Source: AP-15 sp963750195
GTDB taxonomy: Bacteria > Pseudomonadota > Alphaproteobacteria > ATCC43930 > CGMCC-115725
Assembly: GCA_963750195.1 (NCBI GenBank)
Contig: CAVVPS010000005.1
Location: 124,001 to 188,000 of the forward strand
Direction: 5' to 3'
DNA length: 64,000 nt
In this document: in pieces, positions 29,226-38,608 of the stretch
Layout: the number at the start of each line of letters is the position of its first letter
Position numbering within the stretch: position 1 is the stretch's first letter
Notes under the pieces: generated by a model
Told to the model about the DNA's origin: nothing
Databases searched by the model: none
The model's input: the letters and a program-made list of their open reading frames with translations, nothing else
Translations under genes and position numbers: made by a program

Positions 29226-29263
29226 CTTGGGCGAGCCGCCGTCTAACCGCTCGCGGTCGAAGA

Positions 29264-30040
29264 TCAGCCGAGCCCCATCTCCGGCAGGGTTACGATCTGC
29301 ACGCCGGCGGCTTCGAGGCCGTGGCGCACCGCGCGCGCGGCGATCACCGCGGACGGCTCGTCGCCATGCAGGCACAAGGTGTCGAGACGGACCTTCAGCC
29401 GCTTGCCGGTGCGCGAGACGATCTCCTCGTCGCCGACCATCCTGACGACCCGGTCGCGGATCTCGTCGGCATCATGCAATACCGCGCCCGGCACCTTGCG
29501 CGAGGTCAGGTTGCCGTCGTCGTCGTAGAGCCGGTCGCAAAATCCCTCGCGCGCCAGCGGCAAGCCCAATTCCTGCGCTGCCTTTTCCATCTGCGAGCCG
29601 GCGAGCGCCACATAGATCATGTCGCGGTCGACCGTCTTCATCGCCCGGCCGATCGCCAAGGCCAGCTCGATATCCTCGGCCGCCATATTGTTGAGCGCGC
29701 CGTGCGTTTTCACATGCGTGACCTTGGCCCCGACATAGGCCGCCATCGCCTGCAACGCGCCGATCTGATAGGCGATCATGTATTCGAGCTCGCGCGGGTT
29801 CATGTCGATGCGCCGCCGCCCGAACCCCCACAGATCGTTGAACCCGGGATGCGCGCCGATGCTGACACCCTCGGCGGCGGCCAGGCTGACCAGCCGGTGC
29901 ATCGTCACCGGGTCGCCGGCGTGGAACCCGCAGGCGATGCTGGCCGAGCGGATGATCTTCATCAACGAGGCGTCGTCGCCCATCTCCCAGGCGCCAAAGC
30001 CCTCGCCCATATCGGCGTTGAGATTGATCGCTTTTGCCAT
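29264..30040 (-). CDS. pxpA: 5-oxoprolinase subunit A (LamB/YcsF family)
   Basis: Part of the ATP-dependent prokaryotic 5-oxoprolinase that hydrolyses pyroglutamate to glutamate. Intact 258 residues: NLNADMGEGFGAWEMGDDASLM, IACGFHAGDPVTM, VSIGAHPGFNDLWGFGRR, KVTHVKTHGALNNMAAED and TLCLHGDEPSAV. These conserved Asp/His motifs are characteristic. It is divergent from pxpB and pxpC, which start about 60 bp away; in most bacteria the three genes are co-directional. The divergent intergenic space should hold both promoters. Confidence 0.93.
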   Translation of the reverse strand: MAKAINLNADMGEGFGAWEMGDDASLMKIIRSASIACGFHAGDPVTMHRLVSLAAAEGVSIGAHPGFNDLWGFGRRRIDMNPRELEYMIAYQIGALQAMAAYVGAKVTHVKTHGALNNMAAEDIELALAIGRAMKTVDRDMIYVALAGSQMEKAAQELGLPLAREGFCDRLYDDDGNLTSRKVPGAVLHDADEIRDRVVRMVGDEEIVSRTGKRLKVRLDTLCLHGDEPSAVIAARAVRHGLEAAGVQIVTLPEMGLG

Positions 30041-30101
30041 GCCCGGCTCCTCGCTCTATCGTCCCGCATCATATGTGGTGGCGAATTGTAGCAAGAATTC
30101 G

Positions 30102-30824
30102 ATGCCGGTGCGTTTCCTGTCGGTCGGCGACCGCGCGCTCGTCGTCGAATTCGGCGACGCGATCGACCGCGGGCTGAGCCGCGAGGTGCTGCGCCTCGAC
30201 CGCGTGCTTCGCGCCGCGCCGCCGGCCGGGGTCGTCGAAACCGTCCCGACCTTCCGCTCGCTGATGGTGCATTACGATCCGCTCTCGACCTCGCGGGCGG
30301 ATCTAGAGCAGGTCATCACCGGGCTGCTCGACCGCGACGAGGGCGCCGACGCCGATGCTCGCCTTTGGCATATCCCGGTGTGCTACGAGGGCGAATTCGC
30401 CCCCGATCTCGCCGAGGTGGCGGGGCTGACCGGGCTGCCGCCAGGCGAGGTCATGGCATTGCATAGCGGCGCGCGGTACCACGTCTACATGCTGGGCTTT
30501 CTGCCCGGTTTTCCGTATTTGGGCGATCTGCCGGCGGCGCTGGCCTTGCCGCGACGCGCCGACCCGCGGGTGCGGGTCCCGGCCGGCTCGATTGCGATCG
30601 CCACCACCCTGACGGCGATCTATCCCTATGAGAGTCCCGGCGGCTGGCACCTGATCGGTGCGACGCCGATCCGCCTTTTCGACCCGGCGCGAGCGCCGCC
30701 GGCGCTTCTCGCGCCCGGCGACGCGGTGCAGTTCGAGCCGATCGACCCCGCCGCCTTTGCCATGATCCGCGGCGCGGTCGCGCGCGGCGCATACGCGATC
30801 GACAGCGAGCCGATCGGAGCATGA
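30102..30824 (+). CDS. pxpB: 5-oxoprolinase subunit B (KipI/allophanate hydrolase subunit 1 family)
   Basis: Second subunit of 5-oxoprolinase. The 240 residues from ATG at 30102 contain SVGDRALVVEFGDAID, ETVPTFRSLMVHYDPL, IPVCYEGEFAPDLAEVA, ALHSGARYHVYMLGFLPGFPYLGDLP, and RVPAGSIAIATTLTAIYPYESPGGWHLIGATP, the standard family blocks. The cyclophilin-like C-terminal fold is complete. It is followed after 145 bp (containing two REP-like hairpins) by pxpC. Confidence 0.93.
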   Translation: MPVRFLSVGDRALVVEFGDAIDRGLSREVLRLDRVLRAAPPAGVVETVPTFRSLMVHYDPLSTSRADLEQVITGLLDRDEGADADARLWHIPVCYEGEFAPDLAEVAGLTGLPPGEVMALHSGARYHVYMLGFLPGFPYLGDLPAALALPRRADPRVRVPAGSIAIATTLTAIYPYESPGGWHLIGATPIRLFDPARAPPALLAPGDAVQFEPIDPAAFAMIRGAVARGAYAIDSEPIGA

Positions 30825-30861
30825 GCCCAGATTCCAAATGAAAGATCACCACCTTGTTCGT

Positions 30862-30931
30862 GATTCCTGCGAAAGCAGGAATCCAGTGCCCAAGGCTCCG
30901 GCGGTTGTCCTGGCCCCCGCTTTCGCGGGGG
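30862..30931. repeat. Pair of REP-like hairpins between pxpB and pxpC
   Basis: Two palindromes 30 bp apart. The first (30862-30883) has nine-base arms GATTCCTGC / GCAGGAATC around a GAAA loop. The second (30914-30931) has seven-base arms CCCCCGC / GCGGGGG around TTTC. Such paired GC-rich palindromes are dispersed in many alphaproteobacterial genomes as REP/BIME-like elements. A shorter relative (CCCGC-GAAA-GCGGG) occurs at 46035-46048. In this position the hairpins could tune pxpB-pxpC mRNA stability. Confidence 0.75.
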
Positions 30932-30969
30932 CGACGGGTGATAGCCGCCACAGCATTTGGAGCCAGCTT

Positions 30970-32005
30970 ATGACCGCCGGCTTAAAGGTGCTGACCCCAG
31001 GTCTGCACACGACGGTGCAGGATCTCGGCAGGGTCGGCTGGCAGGCGTTGGGCGTGCCGGTCTCTGGGGCGCTCGACGGCCTCAGCCTGCGCCTCGGCAA
31101 TGCACTCGTCGGCAATCCGCCGGAGACGGCGGCGCTCGAAATCCTGCACAGCGGGCCGAGCTTCGAGGTCGCCGCCGACACGGTGCGGGTCGCGGTCGCC
31201 GGTATCGGCGCAGCTCTGGCGATCGAGGGCGAACGCGGGCATATCGTCGCCGCGTGGCAAAGCGTCAGCCTAGTCCGCGGCGAGGTGTTTCAGGTCGTCC
31301 TCGGCCGCGAATTCGGTGTGCGCCTATCTGGCCGTCGAAGGCGGCGTCGCGGTCCCGCCGGTCCTCGGCAGCGCCTCGACCTATCTGCGCGCCGGGCTCG
31401 GCGGGTTCGAAGGGCGCTCTCTGCGCCCGGGCGATCTCGTCCCGCTGGCGGTCGAGCGTGCCTCGGAGCGGCCCGAGCAGCGCTTGCCGGCGCCGCCGGC
31501 GGCAACCGGCGACCAGCCGATCCGCTTGATCCTCGGCCCGCAGCAGGAATATTTCACCGAGGAAGCGGCGGCGACATTGCTCGACGCCGAATTCCAGTAT
31601 CTCGACCAGCGCCGACCGCATGGGCATGCGGCTCGACGGCCCGAGGCTGTGTCACCGCAAGGCTGGGACATCGTTTCCGACGCGATCGCGACCGGCGCGA
31701 TCCAGGTGCCGGGCTCCGGTCAGCCGATCCTGCTGTTGGCGGACCACCAGACAACCGGCGGCTATCCCAAGATCGCCACGGTTATCTCGGCCGACCTCCC
31801 GGCCGTCGGCCGCCGCCGCCCCGGCGACACGATCCGCTTCGCCGCCGTCACCGTCGACGAGGCTGAAAAACTCGCCCGCGACCAAGAGCATCGCCTCGCC
31901 GCCCTGATCGCCTCGATCGAGCCGGTGCCCGGCGACGGCAACATCGACCTCGCCACGCTCTACGCCGGCAATCTGATCAGCGGCGTCGTCACCGCCACCG
32001 AATGA
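30970..32005 (+). CDS. pxpC: 5-oxoprolinase subunit C (KipA/allophanate hydrolase subunit 2 family), frameshifted
   Basis: Third subunit of 5-oxoprolinase, biotin-independent carboxylase-like fold. From ATG at 30970 (GGAG about seven bases upstream): LKVLTPGLHTTVQDLGRVGWQALGVPVSGALDGLSLRLGN, VGNPPETAALEILHSGP. Breaks near 31310, 31605 and 31660 separate the rest: AYLAVEGGVAVPPVLGSASTYLRAGLGGFEGRSLRPGD, then DRMGMRLDGP in another frame, then GWDIVSDAIATGAIQVPGSGQPILLLADHQTTGGYPKIATVI. Total about 345 residues, the family's usual size. A weak hairpin follows. Confidence 0.9.
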
Positions 32006-32010
32006 GCGCG

Positions 32011-32042
32011 GTGAGGGACGGCTGCCGCCCCCGTCCGCTCAC
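32011..32042 (+). terminator. Hairpin after pxpC
   Basis: Inverted repeat GTGAGGGACGG (32011-32021) with CCGTCCGCTCAC (32031-32042), one bulged base, nine-base loop. There is no downstream T-run, so it is a plausible but not typical intrinsic terminator for the pxpBC transcript. Confidence 0.4.
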
Positions 32043-32234
32043 CTGGAAAGACCCGGATAGCCCGACCCGGTGCTGCGCGGCGAGCTGATGACGGCGGGCC
32101 CCGCTGGAAAAGCTGTTCGCGCCCCGAACGCGGACTGTTAAATACTCCAGCCGCTTTCGGCGGAAGATATTATATTATACCATTTGCGTATGGGACACAT
32201 GCCGGTCGAAGTTGCCGCCCGCGTGAGGAATTGT

Positions 32235-32813
32235 ATGACAAGTTCTGAGAGTAGCATCTGTGGAGAATGTGGTGAAAAGATTGAGGAGCCTCGGGGTGGC
32301 GATCCGGTTCAGCGAAAACCCTGCCCAAGGTGTGGCTCAACGTCACGCCGAGTTAAGTCGTTGACGACGGTTCAAATAGAAGCCGTATCCGGAGTTCACG
32401 CGCAAGCGACAGTTCAAACAGAGGTCACCACGTATCCCAGAACATTGCTAACTGTAGCACCGCGTCTCATTGACGAAGGTCAGTTTAGTCTAGCAGTTGT
32501 TGTGGTCCACGTGGCTTGCGAAGTTGCTACCGAGCAAAGGCTGTCGGAGGCGTTTGTCAGAAAAGGGATACAATATCTCGAAGGATGGGTAGAGAATTCT
32601 ATAAGTGGCTATAGTTTGGCTAACAACAGAATTCGGGAACTGTACACAGCACTTACTGAGGACGCGGTGCAAAATGCCAGCTTTTGGCAAGATTTCAAAA
32701 AATCAGCTAAGAGAAGGAATAGCATCATACATAGAGGACAAATCGTTACGAAGGCAGACGCCGAAGAATCATACAGAGCGGGCGATAGGCTATTGATGCA
32801 TCTCAGATTCTGA
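32235..32813 (+). CDS. Zinc-ribbon plus HEPN-like domain protein in low-GC DNA
   Basis: 192 residues from ATG at 32235 (GAGGAA four bases upstream; an alternative start at 32190 would add 15 residues). The N-terminus has two Cys pairs, ICGECGEK and PCPRCGS, forming a zinc ribbon. The C-terminal half is helical: SLAVVVVHVACEVATEQRLSEAFVRKG, and near the end AKRRNSIIHRGQIVTKADAEESYRAGDRLLMHL, where R-N-S-I-I-H is an R-x4-H motif as in HEPN ribonucleases. Base composition is visibly AT-richer than the neighbours, with an AT-rich promoter-like stretch at about 32165-32182. HEPN proteins are often toxin or defence RNases; no antitoxin is recognised beside it. Assignment rests on these motifs only. 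Confidence 0.65.
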   Translation: MTSSESSICGECGEKIEEPRGGDPVQRKPCPRCGSTSRRVKSLTTVQIEAVSGVHAQATVQTEVTTYPRTLLTVAPRLIDEGQFSLAVVVVHVACEVATEQRLSEAFVRKGIQYLEGWVENSISGYSLANNRIRELYTALTEDAVQNASFWQDFKKSAKRRNSIIHRGQIVTKADAEESYRAGDRLLMHLRF

Positions 32814-33024
32814 CGCTATCGCTAAAAAATAGGTGATAGGTCAGGCATTCGAGACGTCCCCCAATTCTGCGAAATCGAAGGCCCGAAGTTATGAAGCAAA
32901 ATCAATAAATCAGCGACATAATGAAAAATGAGCAGCTAATCGGACACGAGACAGTAACACGGTGCGGCGCAGACATCGGAGTCATCGGGGCCGAGCAGAT
33001 AGCTGATGAGGAGCGCGACCGCTA

Positions 33025-34159
33025 GTGGTACGACGCAATCATAGGATTCCATAAAGACTGGATCTGTGCGATAATGCGCGATGCGCGAGGGGATCGCTAT
33101 CGAGGTGAGTGCCGCTGACCGCGAACGACTGTCCGCGGTGGTAGCGGATCGCAACAGCCGGCAAAAGCATGTGTGGCGGGCGCGGATCATTCTGGCCACG
33201 GGCGAGGGCTGCGGCACCGCCGAAATCATGCGCCGCGCCGGGGTTTCGAAGCCCTGTGTGTGGCGCTGGCAAGAGCGGTTTATGCGCGAGGGCGTGGCCG
33301 GCCTGCTGCACGACAAGACGCGAAAACCCGGTCTGCCGCCATTGCCGTCAGCGCTGGTCGACGATGTCGTCGCGCTGACCCTGGGGCGGAGCCGCCGGGC
33401 GAGACAACCCATTGGACCGGCCGGGCGATGGCGGCAGCGAGCGGCATCTCGCTGCGCTCGGTGCAGCGCATCTGGGCGGCGCACGGGCTGCAGCCGCATC
33501 GGGTGCGGCGCTTCAAGCTGTCGCAGGACCCGGCGTTTGCCGCCAAATTGCGCGATGTGGTCGGGCTCTATCTCGACCCGCCGGCGCACAGCCTGGTGCT
33601 CTCGGTCGACGAGAAGAGCCAGATCCAGGCCCTCGACCGTACCCAGCCGGGCCTGCCGATCAAGAAGGGCCGGGCCGGAACGATGACCCATGATTACATC
33701 CGCAACGGCACGACCACGCTGTTCGCGGCGCTCAATGTCTTCGACGGCACCGTCATCGGCCAGTGCATGGCGCGCCATCGCCATCAGGAATTCATCCGTT
33801 TCCTCAACCGGATCGAAGCGGCGGTCCCGGCCGGCAAGCTGATCCACGCGATCCTCGACAATTATGCCGCCCACAAGCATCCCAAAGTGCGCGCCTGGCT
33901 CGCGCGGCATCCCAGGTGGGTGTTCCATTTCACCCCCACCTCGTGCTCCTGGGCTAATGCGGTCGAAGGCTTTTTTGCCACGCTGACCCGCCGGCGCTTA
34001 CAGCGCGGTGTCTTCCATTCGCTCGTCGACCTGCAAGCTGCGATCAACCGCTATCTCGGCGAGCACAACCGCAAATCCAAACCGTTTGTCTGGACCGCCG
34101 ACCCCGATCGCATCATCGAAAAGGTCAATCGTGGGCACCAAGCGATCGCGTCAGACCAC
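33025..34159 (+). mobile_element. IS630-family insertion sequence with TA target duplication
   Basis: About 1.13 kb. The 16-bp terminal repeats are GTGGTACGACGCAATC at 33025-33040 and, on the opposite strand at 34159-34144, GTGGTCTGACGCGATC (13 of 16 identical). Both ends are flanked by TA (33023-33024 and 34160-34161), the target duplication of IS630/Tc1-mariner elements. The transposase fills almost the whole element and its TAG stop at 34160-34162 is partly formed by the duplicated TA. The neighbouring DNA to the left is the low-GC HEPN region. Confidence 0.88.
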
Positions 34160-34162
34160 TAG
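33081..34162 (+). CDS. IS630-family transposase, two overlapping frames
   Basis: DDE-type transposase. The first frame (33081 to about 33390) holds the N-terminal helix-turn-helix part: VWRARIILATGEGCGTAEIMRRAGVSKPCVWRWQERF. The second frame (about 33390 on) has TTHWTGRAMAAASGISLRSVQRIWAAHGLQPHR, then the catalytic acid motifs LSVDEKSQIQALDR, AILDNYAAHKHPKV and SCSWANAVEGFFATL (D-D-E). The transition is a -1 change at CTGGGGCGGAG (33379-33389). IS630 elements often use programmed -1 frameshifting, so this break may be natural, unlike most others in the window. Confidence 0.88.
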
Positions 34163-34602
34163 GATATGCGGCGCCGGCAACCATGTGATTGCCGTAATGG
34201 CATTGTATTCTCGTGGCGTTGACGTTTTCGAGCGAGTGCCAGGGGGTCATTGGCGAGATCGCGGGCACCTGATCGGTGGGGTGAGCTAAGTCGCGAGTGA
34301 GCCGCTATTCATGTCTGAACCCGCATTGCCCAGATGAAGCGGCGATTTTGAGCGTGTTCAATAAATTGTGCGGCAAGCAGCGACAGGAAAGGTATGCGTC
34401 AGTGTACGCAAACCAGCGGAATTCAGCGTTTTGCGGCCTCGATCGCCGGGTTCGCGCGCTCTTCGTCGGCGGCGACGGCGATTTGCCGTTGCCCAATCCG
34501 GTCAACGGCGCGATTCTGCCGATGAAAACGCCAGGAATCTGGCCGACGCAGGAACCTTTATCCACCGCGAACCCTTTCATCGCCTAACCCGAGGAACCTG
34601 TC
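34163..34602. other. Region without a recognised gene upstream of katA
   Basis: About 440 bp between the IS630 element and the catalase. Small open frames here have no family resemblance. The ribosome site CGAGGAACC precedes the catalase ATG. The left part may be the second half of a reading frame interrupted by the IS (see findings). Confidence 0.4.
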
Positions 34603-36048
34603 ATGTCGCAAACAAAGCGTTTTACCAATGAGGCCGGCGCACCGGTAGCCGACAACACCAACATCATGACCGCAGGCCCCCGCGGTCCAGCGCTGTTGCA
34701 GGATATTTGGCTCATCGAGAAGCTGGCGCATTTCGACCGCGAGGTGATCCCCGAGCGGCGCATGCACGCCAAGGGCTGGGGCGCCCACGGCACCTTCACT
34801 GTGACGCACGACATCACGCGCTTTACGAAGGCGAAGATCTTTTCCGCAATCGGCAAACAGACGCCTATGTTTGCCCGTTTCTCGACGGTCGCCGGCGAAC
34901 GGGGCGCCGCCGACGCCGAGCGTGACATCCGCGGCTTTGCGCTCAAGTTCTATACCGAGGAGGGCAATTGGGACATCGTCGGCAACAATACGCCGGTGTT
35001 CTTCTTCCGCGATCCGCTGCGCTTTCCCGATCTCAACCATGCGATCAAGCGCGACCCGCGCACTGGGATGCGCAGCGCCGACAATAATTGGGATTTCTGG
35101 ACATTGCTGCCGGAAGCGCTGCACCAGGTTACGATCGTCATGTCGGACCGCGGCATCCCGAAAAGCTTCCGTCATATGCACGGCTTTGGCAGCCATACCT
35201 TCTCGATGATCAATGCCGCCAATGAGCGGGTCTGGGTCAAATTCCACTTCCGCACGCAGCAAGGCATTCAGAACCTGACCGACGCCGAGGCCGAAACGCT
35301 CGTTGCCAAGGACCGCGAAAGCAATGGCCGCGACCTGTTCAATGCAATCGAGTCCGGCGATTTCCCGCGCTGGACGCTGTTCATCCAGGTGATGACCGAG
35401 GCCCAGGCGAAGACGCACCGGCACAACCCGTTCGACCTGACCAAGGTCTGGCCGAAGGCCGAGTACCCGCTGATCGAGGTCGGCGTGATGGAGCTCAACC
35501 GCTGGCCGGACAACTACTTCGCCGAAGTCGAGCAGGCGGCGTTCGGGCCGTCGAACGTCGTCCCCGGCATCAGCTTCTCTCCGGACCGGATGCTGCAGGC
35601 ACGCCTGTTCTCATACAACGATGCGGTTCGTTACCGCCTCGGCGTCAACTTCTACCAGATCCCGGTCAACGCGCCGAAATGCCCGGTCATGAGCTACCAT
35701 CGGGATGGCAAGATGCGGGTCGACGGCAATCTCGGCGGCACCACCAGCTTCAACCCCAACAGCGCCGGTCTGTGGGACAATCAGCCCGAATTCGCCGAGC
35801 CGCCACTACCCATTGAAGGCGAGGCGGCCCACTACGACCACTACGCCGATGACGACCATTGGGAGCAGCCGGGCAATCTGTTCCGGCTGATGACGCCGGC
35901 GCAGCAGCAGGTTCTGTTCGAAAACACCGCCCGCGCGATGGGCGATGCGCGTCGGCACATCAAGGAGCGCCACGTCGCCAATTGTTTGCGCGCCGATCCG
36001 GCCTACGGCGAGGGGGTCGCCCGCGCCCTCAGCCTCAAAGTCGCCTGA
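34603..36048 (+). CDS. katA: Monofunctional heme catalase
   Basis: Small-subunit (clade 3) catalase that splits hydrogen peroxide. Intact 481 residues. Catalytic His is in GAHGTFTVTHDITR, the distal Asn in DIVGNNTPVFFFRDP, the heme-ligand Tyr in LQARLFSYNDAVRYR, and NADPH/heme-pocket signatures FARFSTVAGERGAADAERD, HMHGFGSHTFSMIN are present. The length (about 480) fits the small type. The start at 34603 follows GAGGAACCTGTC. No oxyR-like regulator is adjacent. Confidence 0.95.
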   Translation: MSQTKRFTNEAGAPVADNTNIMTAGPRGPALLQDIWLIEKLAHFDREVIPERRMHAKGWGAHGTFTVTHDITRFTKAKIFSAIGKQTPMFARFSTVAGERGAADAERDIRGFALKFYTEEGNWDIVGNNTPVFFFRDPLRFPDLNHAIKRDPRTGMRSADNNWDFWTLLPEALHQVTIVMSDRGIPKSFRHMHGFGSHTFSMINAANERVWVKFHFRTQQGIQNLTDAEAETLVAKDRESNGRDLFNAIESGDFPRWTLFIQVMTEAQAKTHRHNPFDLTKVWPKAEYPLIEVGVMELNRWPDNYFAEVEQAAFGPSNVVPGISFSPDRMLQARLFSYNDAVRYRLGVNFYQIPVNAPKCPVMSYHRDGKMRVDGNLGGTTSFNPNSAGLWDNQPEFAEPPLPIEGEAAHYDHYADDDHWEQPGNLFRLMTPAQQQVLFENTARAMGDARRHIKERHVANCLRADPAYGEGVARALSLKVA

Positions 36049-36141
36049 AAGCGCTGCGTTGGCCCTAGCAGAGCGCGCGCAGATGGTTCAACCAAAGCGG
36101 GCGCGTTCGCTGCAGAATAGCCGCAGGTGCAGCAACCGGGT

Positions 36142-36171
36142 TTGGACGACACAACTTCAGAGTGCTATTCT
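36142..36171 (+). promoter_or_regulatory. Sigma-70-like promoter for the acyl-CoA synthetase gene
   Basis: TTGGAC (36142-36147), an 18-bp spacer, and TATTCT (36166-36171). Transcription would start near 36178, about 27 nt before the ATG at 36205. Confidence 0.4.
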
Positions 36172-36204
36172 CTGTTGCTGATGCAAACCTGAATTTGGGT
36201 ACGA

Positions 36205-37900
36205 ATGGCAATGACCGGGCTGAGTTATGTCCACGGCGCCGGCGGGACGCCGCTGATCGGCGACACGATCGGGGTCTATTTCGACCAGGCCGTCGAGCGC
36301 TTTGGCGAGCATGATGCGCTGATCGTCCGTCATCAGGGAATCCGTTGGAGCTGGCATCAGCTGAAGCAGCGGGTCGATGCCCTCGCCACGGGCCTAATGG
36401 CGCTCGGCCTCGAACGCGGCGCGCGCATCGGCATCTGGTCGCCGAACAACGCCGAGTGGGCCGTCGCCCAGTTCGCCACCGCCAAGGCCGGGCTGATCCT
36501 CGTCAACATCAACCCGGCCTATCGGCTGGCCGAGCTCGAATACGCGCTGAACAAGGCGGGCTGTACGGCGCTGATCACCGCCACCCGATTCAAGACCAGC
36601 GACTATCTCGAAATGCTGCGCGAGCTGGCGCCCGAACTCGCTACTGGCGCTCCGGGCAATCTGCGCGCGGCCAAGCTTCCCGATCTGCGCCTGATCATTA
36701 CGATCGGGGACGAGAATGTGCCGGGCGCGGTGCGCTTCGACGATGTGTGCGGCCTCGGACGCGCCGCCGAGCGCGAGAAGCTCGCGGCGCTCGCCGGTCA
36801 GTTGCAGTTCGACGATCCGATCAACATCCAATTCACGTCAGGCACCACCGGCTTCCCCAAGGGCGCCACCCTGACCCACCACAATATCTTGAACAACGGC
36901 TTCTTCATCTCCGACACGATGAAGTTCACCGAACACGACCGGGTGTGCATCCCGGTGCCGCTCTATCATTGCTTCGGCATGGTGATCGGCAATCTCGGCT
37001 GTCTGACGCACGGGGCGGCGATGGTCTATCCGAGCGAGGGTTTCGATCCGCTCGCAACTCTGGAGACGATCGAGGCGGAGCGCTGCACGGCCGTGTATGG
37101 CGTCCCGACGATGTTCATCGCCGAGATGGACCACCCCGACTTCGCCAAATTCGATCTTTCCTCGTTGCGTACCGGCATGATGGCCGGCAGCCCATGCCCG
37201 ATCGAGGTCATGAAGCGCGCTTTCTCGCTGATGCACCTCTCCGAGGTCGTCATCGGCTATGGCATGACCGAGACGAGCCCGGCGAGCTTCGCCTCGGCGG
37301 CCGACGATCCGATCGAGCGGCGGGTGTCGACCGTCGGGCGGATTCTGCCGCATGTCGAGGCGAAAGTCGTCGACGCCGAGGGGCATATCGTGCCGCGCGG
37401 CACGTCCGGGCGAATTACTGACGCGCGGCTATCTGGTCATGCTCGGCTACTGGAACGATGAGGAGAAGACGCGCGAGGCGATCGACCCCGCCCGCTGGAT
37501 GCACACCGGCGACCTCGCGACGATCGACGACGAGGGCTATTGCAACATCGTCGGCCGCATCAAGGACATGGTCATCCGCGGCGGCGAGAACGTCTATCCG
37601 CGCGAGATCGAGGAGTTCCTCTACCGCCACCCGAAAATCCAGGACGTGCAGGTAATCGGCGTGCCCGATCCGCGCTATGGCGAAGAGTTGTGCGCCTGGG
37701 TCCGGCTACGCGGCGGCGTCGCCGCGACCCCGGAAGAGATCCGCGCTTTCTGCGAGGGGCAGATCGCCCACTACAAGATCCCGCGCTACGTCAAATTCGT
37801 CGACGCCTTTCCGATGACCGTCACCGGCAAGATCCAGAAATTTCTGATGCGCGAAGAGACGATCGCCGAACTCGGCCTCATTGCGGCGAAGACTGCCTAG
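36205..37900 (+). CDS. AMP-forming acyl-CoA synthetase, frameshifted
   Basis: Activates a carboxylic acid with ATP and CoA. From ATG at 36205 (a second ATG at 36211 is also possible): DALIVRHQGIRWSWHQLKQRVDALATGL, GDRVGIWSPNN-like GARIGIWSPNNAEW, the P-loop INIQFTSGTTGFPKGATLTH, PLYHCFGMVIGNLG, YGMTETSP. A break near 37410 leads to the C-terminal part LTRGYLVMLGYWNDEEKTREAI, WMHTGDLATIDDEGYCNIVGRIKDMVIRGGENVYP and the catalytic Lys in MTVTGKIQKFLMREE. About 565 residues, typical of medium/long-chain or aromatic acid ligases. Confidence 0.9.
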
Positions 37901-37943
37901 CCCGGCACCGGCGGGCTCGGCGGCGCATGTCCGCGTGCCGGAT

Positions 37944-38435
37944 CTATCGCTCGCCGAGATAGCCCAAGTTTGGGAGATATGCTTGTGCGACCTGCGGCGC
38001 CATCGCCAGTATGGCGAAGGTGTTGGGGTTGAAATTCCAGCTCGCCTGCGTAAAGCCCTGCGTCCAGCTGGCTACCCAGTCGACATTGAGGTAGGTCTGC
38101 GTCCCGGCCGCCAATTGGACCGTGGTCGCCTGGGCGGTCGGCAGGCCAAAGGGCTGGACCGTGAACTGGTAGGTCCCCGGGGCGAAGTCCCGATAAAACC
38201 CGGTTCCCTGCGGGATGGTGGCGACCGGCGCGCCATTCGCGTAGATCATCGGCGCGAAACCTTGGACAGCGGGATTTGGCGATATCGATCCGCGCAAGAA
38301 CCAGACCCGGGCCATTCCGGGCTTGCCCGGCGGAACCTGTGATTGCGAGACTGTCGGGCCCGTCTGCGCACATGCGATCAGCGCGAGAAAGCACAGACCA
38401 AGCAACGTGGGGATCGTCAGAAGGTATCGCCGCAC
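37944..38435 (-). CDS. Predicted lipoprotein, DUF2846-like
   Basis: 163 residues. The N-terminal MRRYLLTIPTLLGLCFLALIAC is a lipoprotein signal with the lipobox L-A-L-I-A-C. The mature part has GMARVWFLRGSISPNPA, GAPVATIPQGTGFYRDFAPGTYQFTVQPFG and GTQTYLNVDWVASW, the beta-rich pattern of DUF2846 proteins. Probably anchored to the periplasmic face of a membrane. Function unknown. It is convergent with the acyl-CoA synthetase. Confidence 0.75.
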   Translation of the reverse strand: MRRYLLTIPTLLGLCFLALIACAQTGPTVSQSQVPPGKPGMARVWFLRGSISPNPAVQGFAPMIYANGAPVATIPQGTGFYRDFAPGTYQFTVQPFGLPTAQATTVQLAAGTQTYLNVDWVASWTQGFTQASWNFNPNTFAILAMAPQVAQAYLPNLGYLGER

Positions 38436-38608
38436 GGTCGTTCTCCTATCGCAGGCGGCCGAACGTGAGCAGGCCGTATGATGTATTTGCGGCGGATCGT
38501 GCCGATGCCAAGGTGACGCGCAATCAAATCACGGTGAACAGGGGCCACCTGTCAGCGGAACGAAGCGGCGCTGCTGTTCCTTGCAAATGCCTTTCAGGCC
38601 ACGACGGA

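Noticed and set aside
30862..30931. CRISPR-like repeat between pxpB and pxpC
   Set aside because: Two palindromes of different sequence and no spacers of equal length; better explained as REP-like hairpins.
34297..34587. 96-codon open frame upstream of katA
   Set aside because: No ribosome site, no family resemblance, and matched by an equally long antisense frame.
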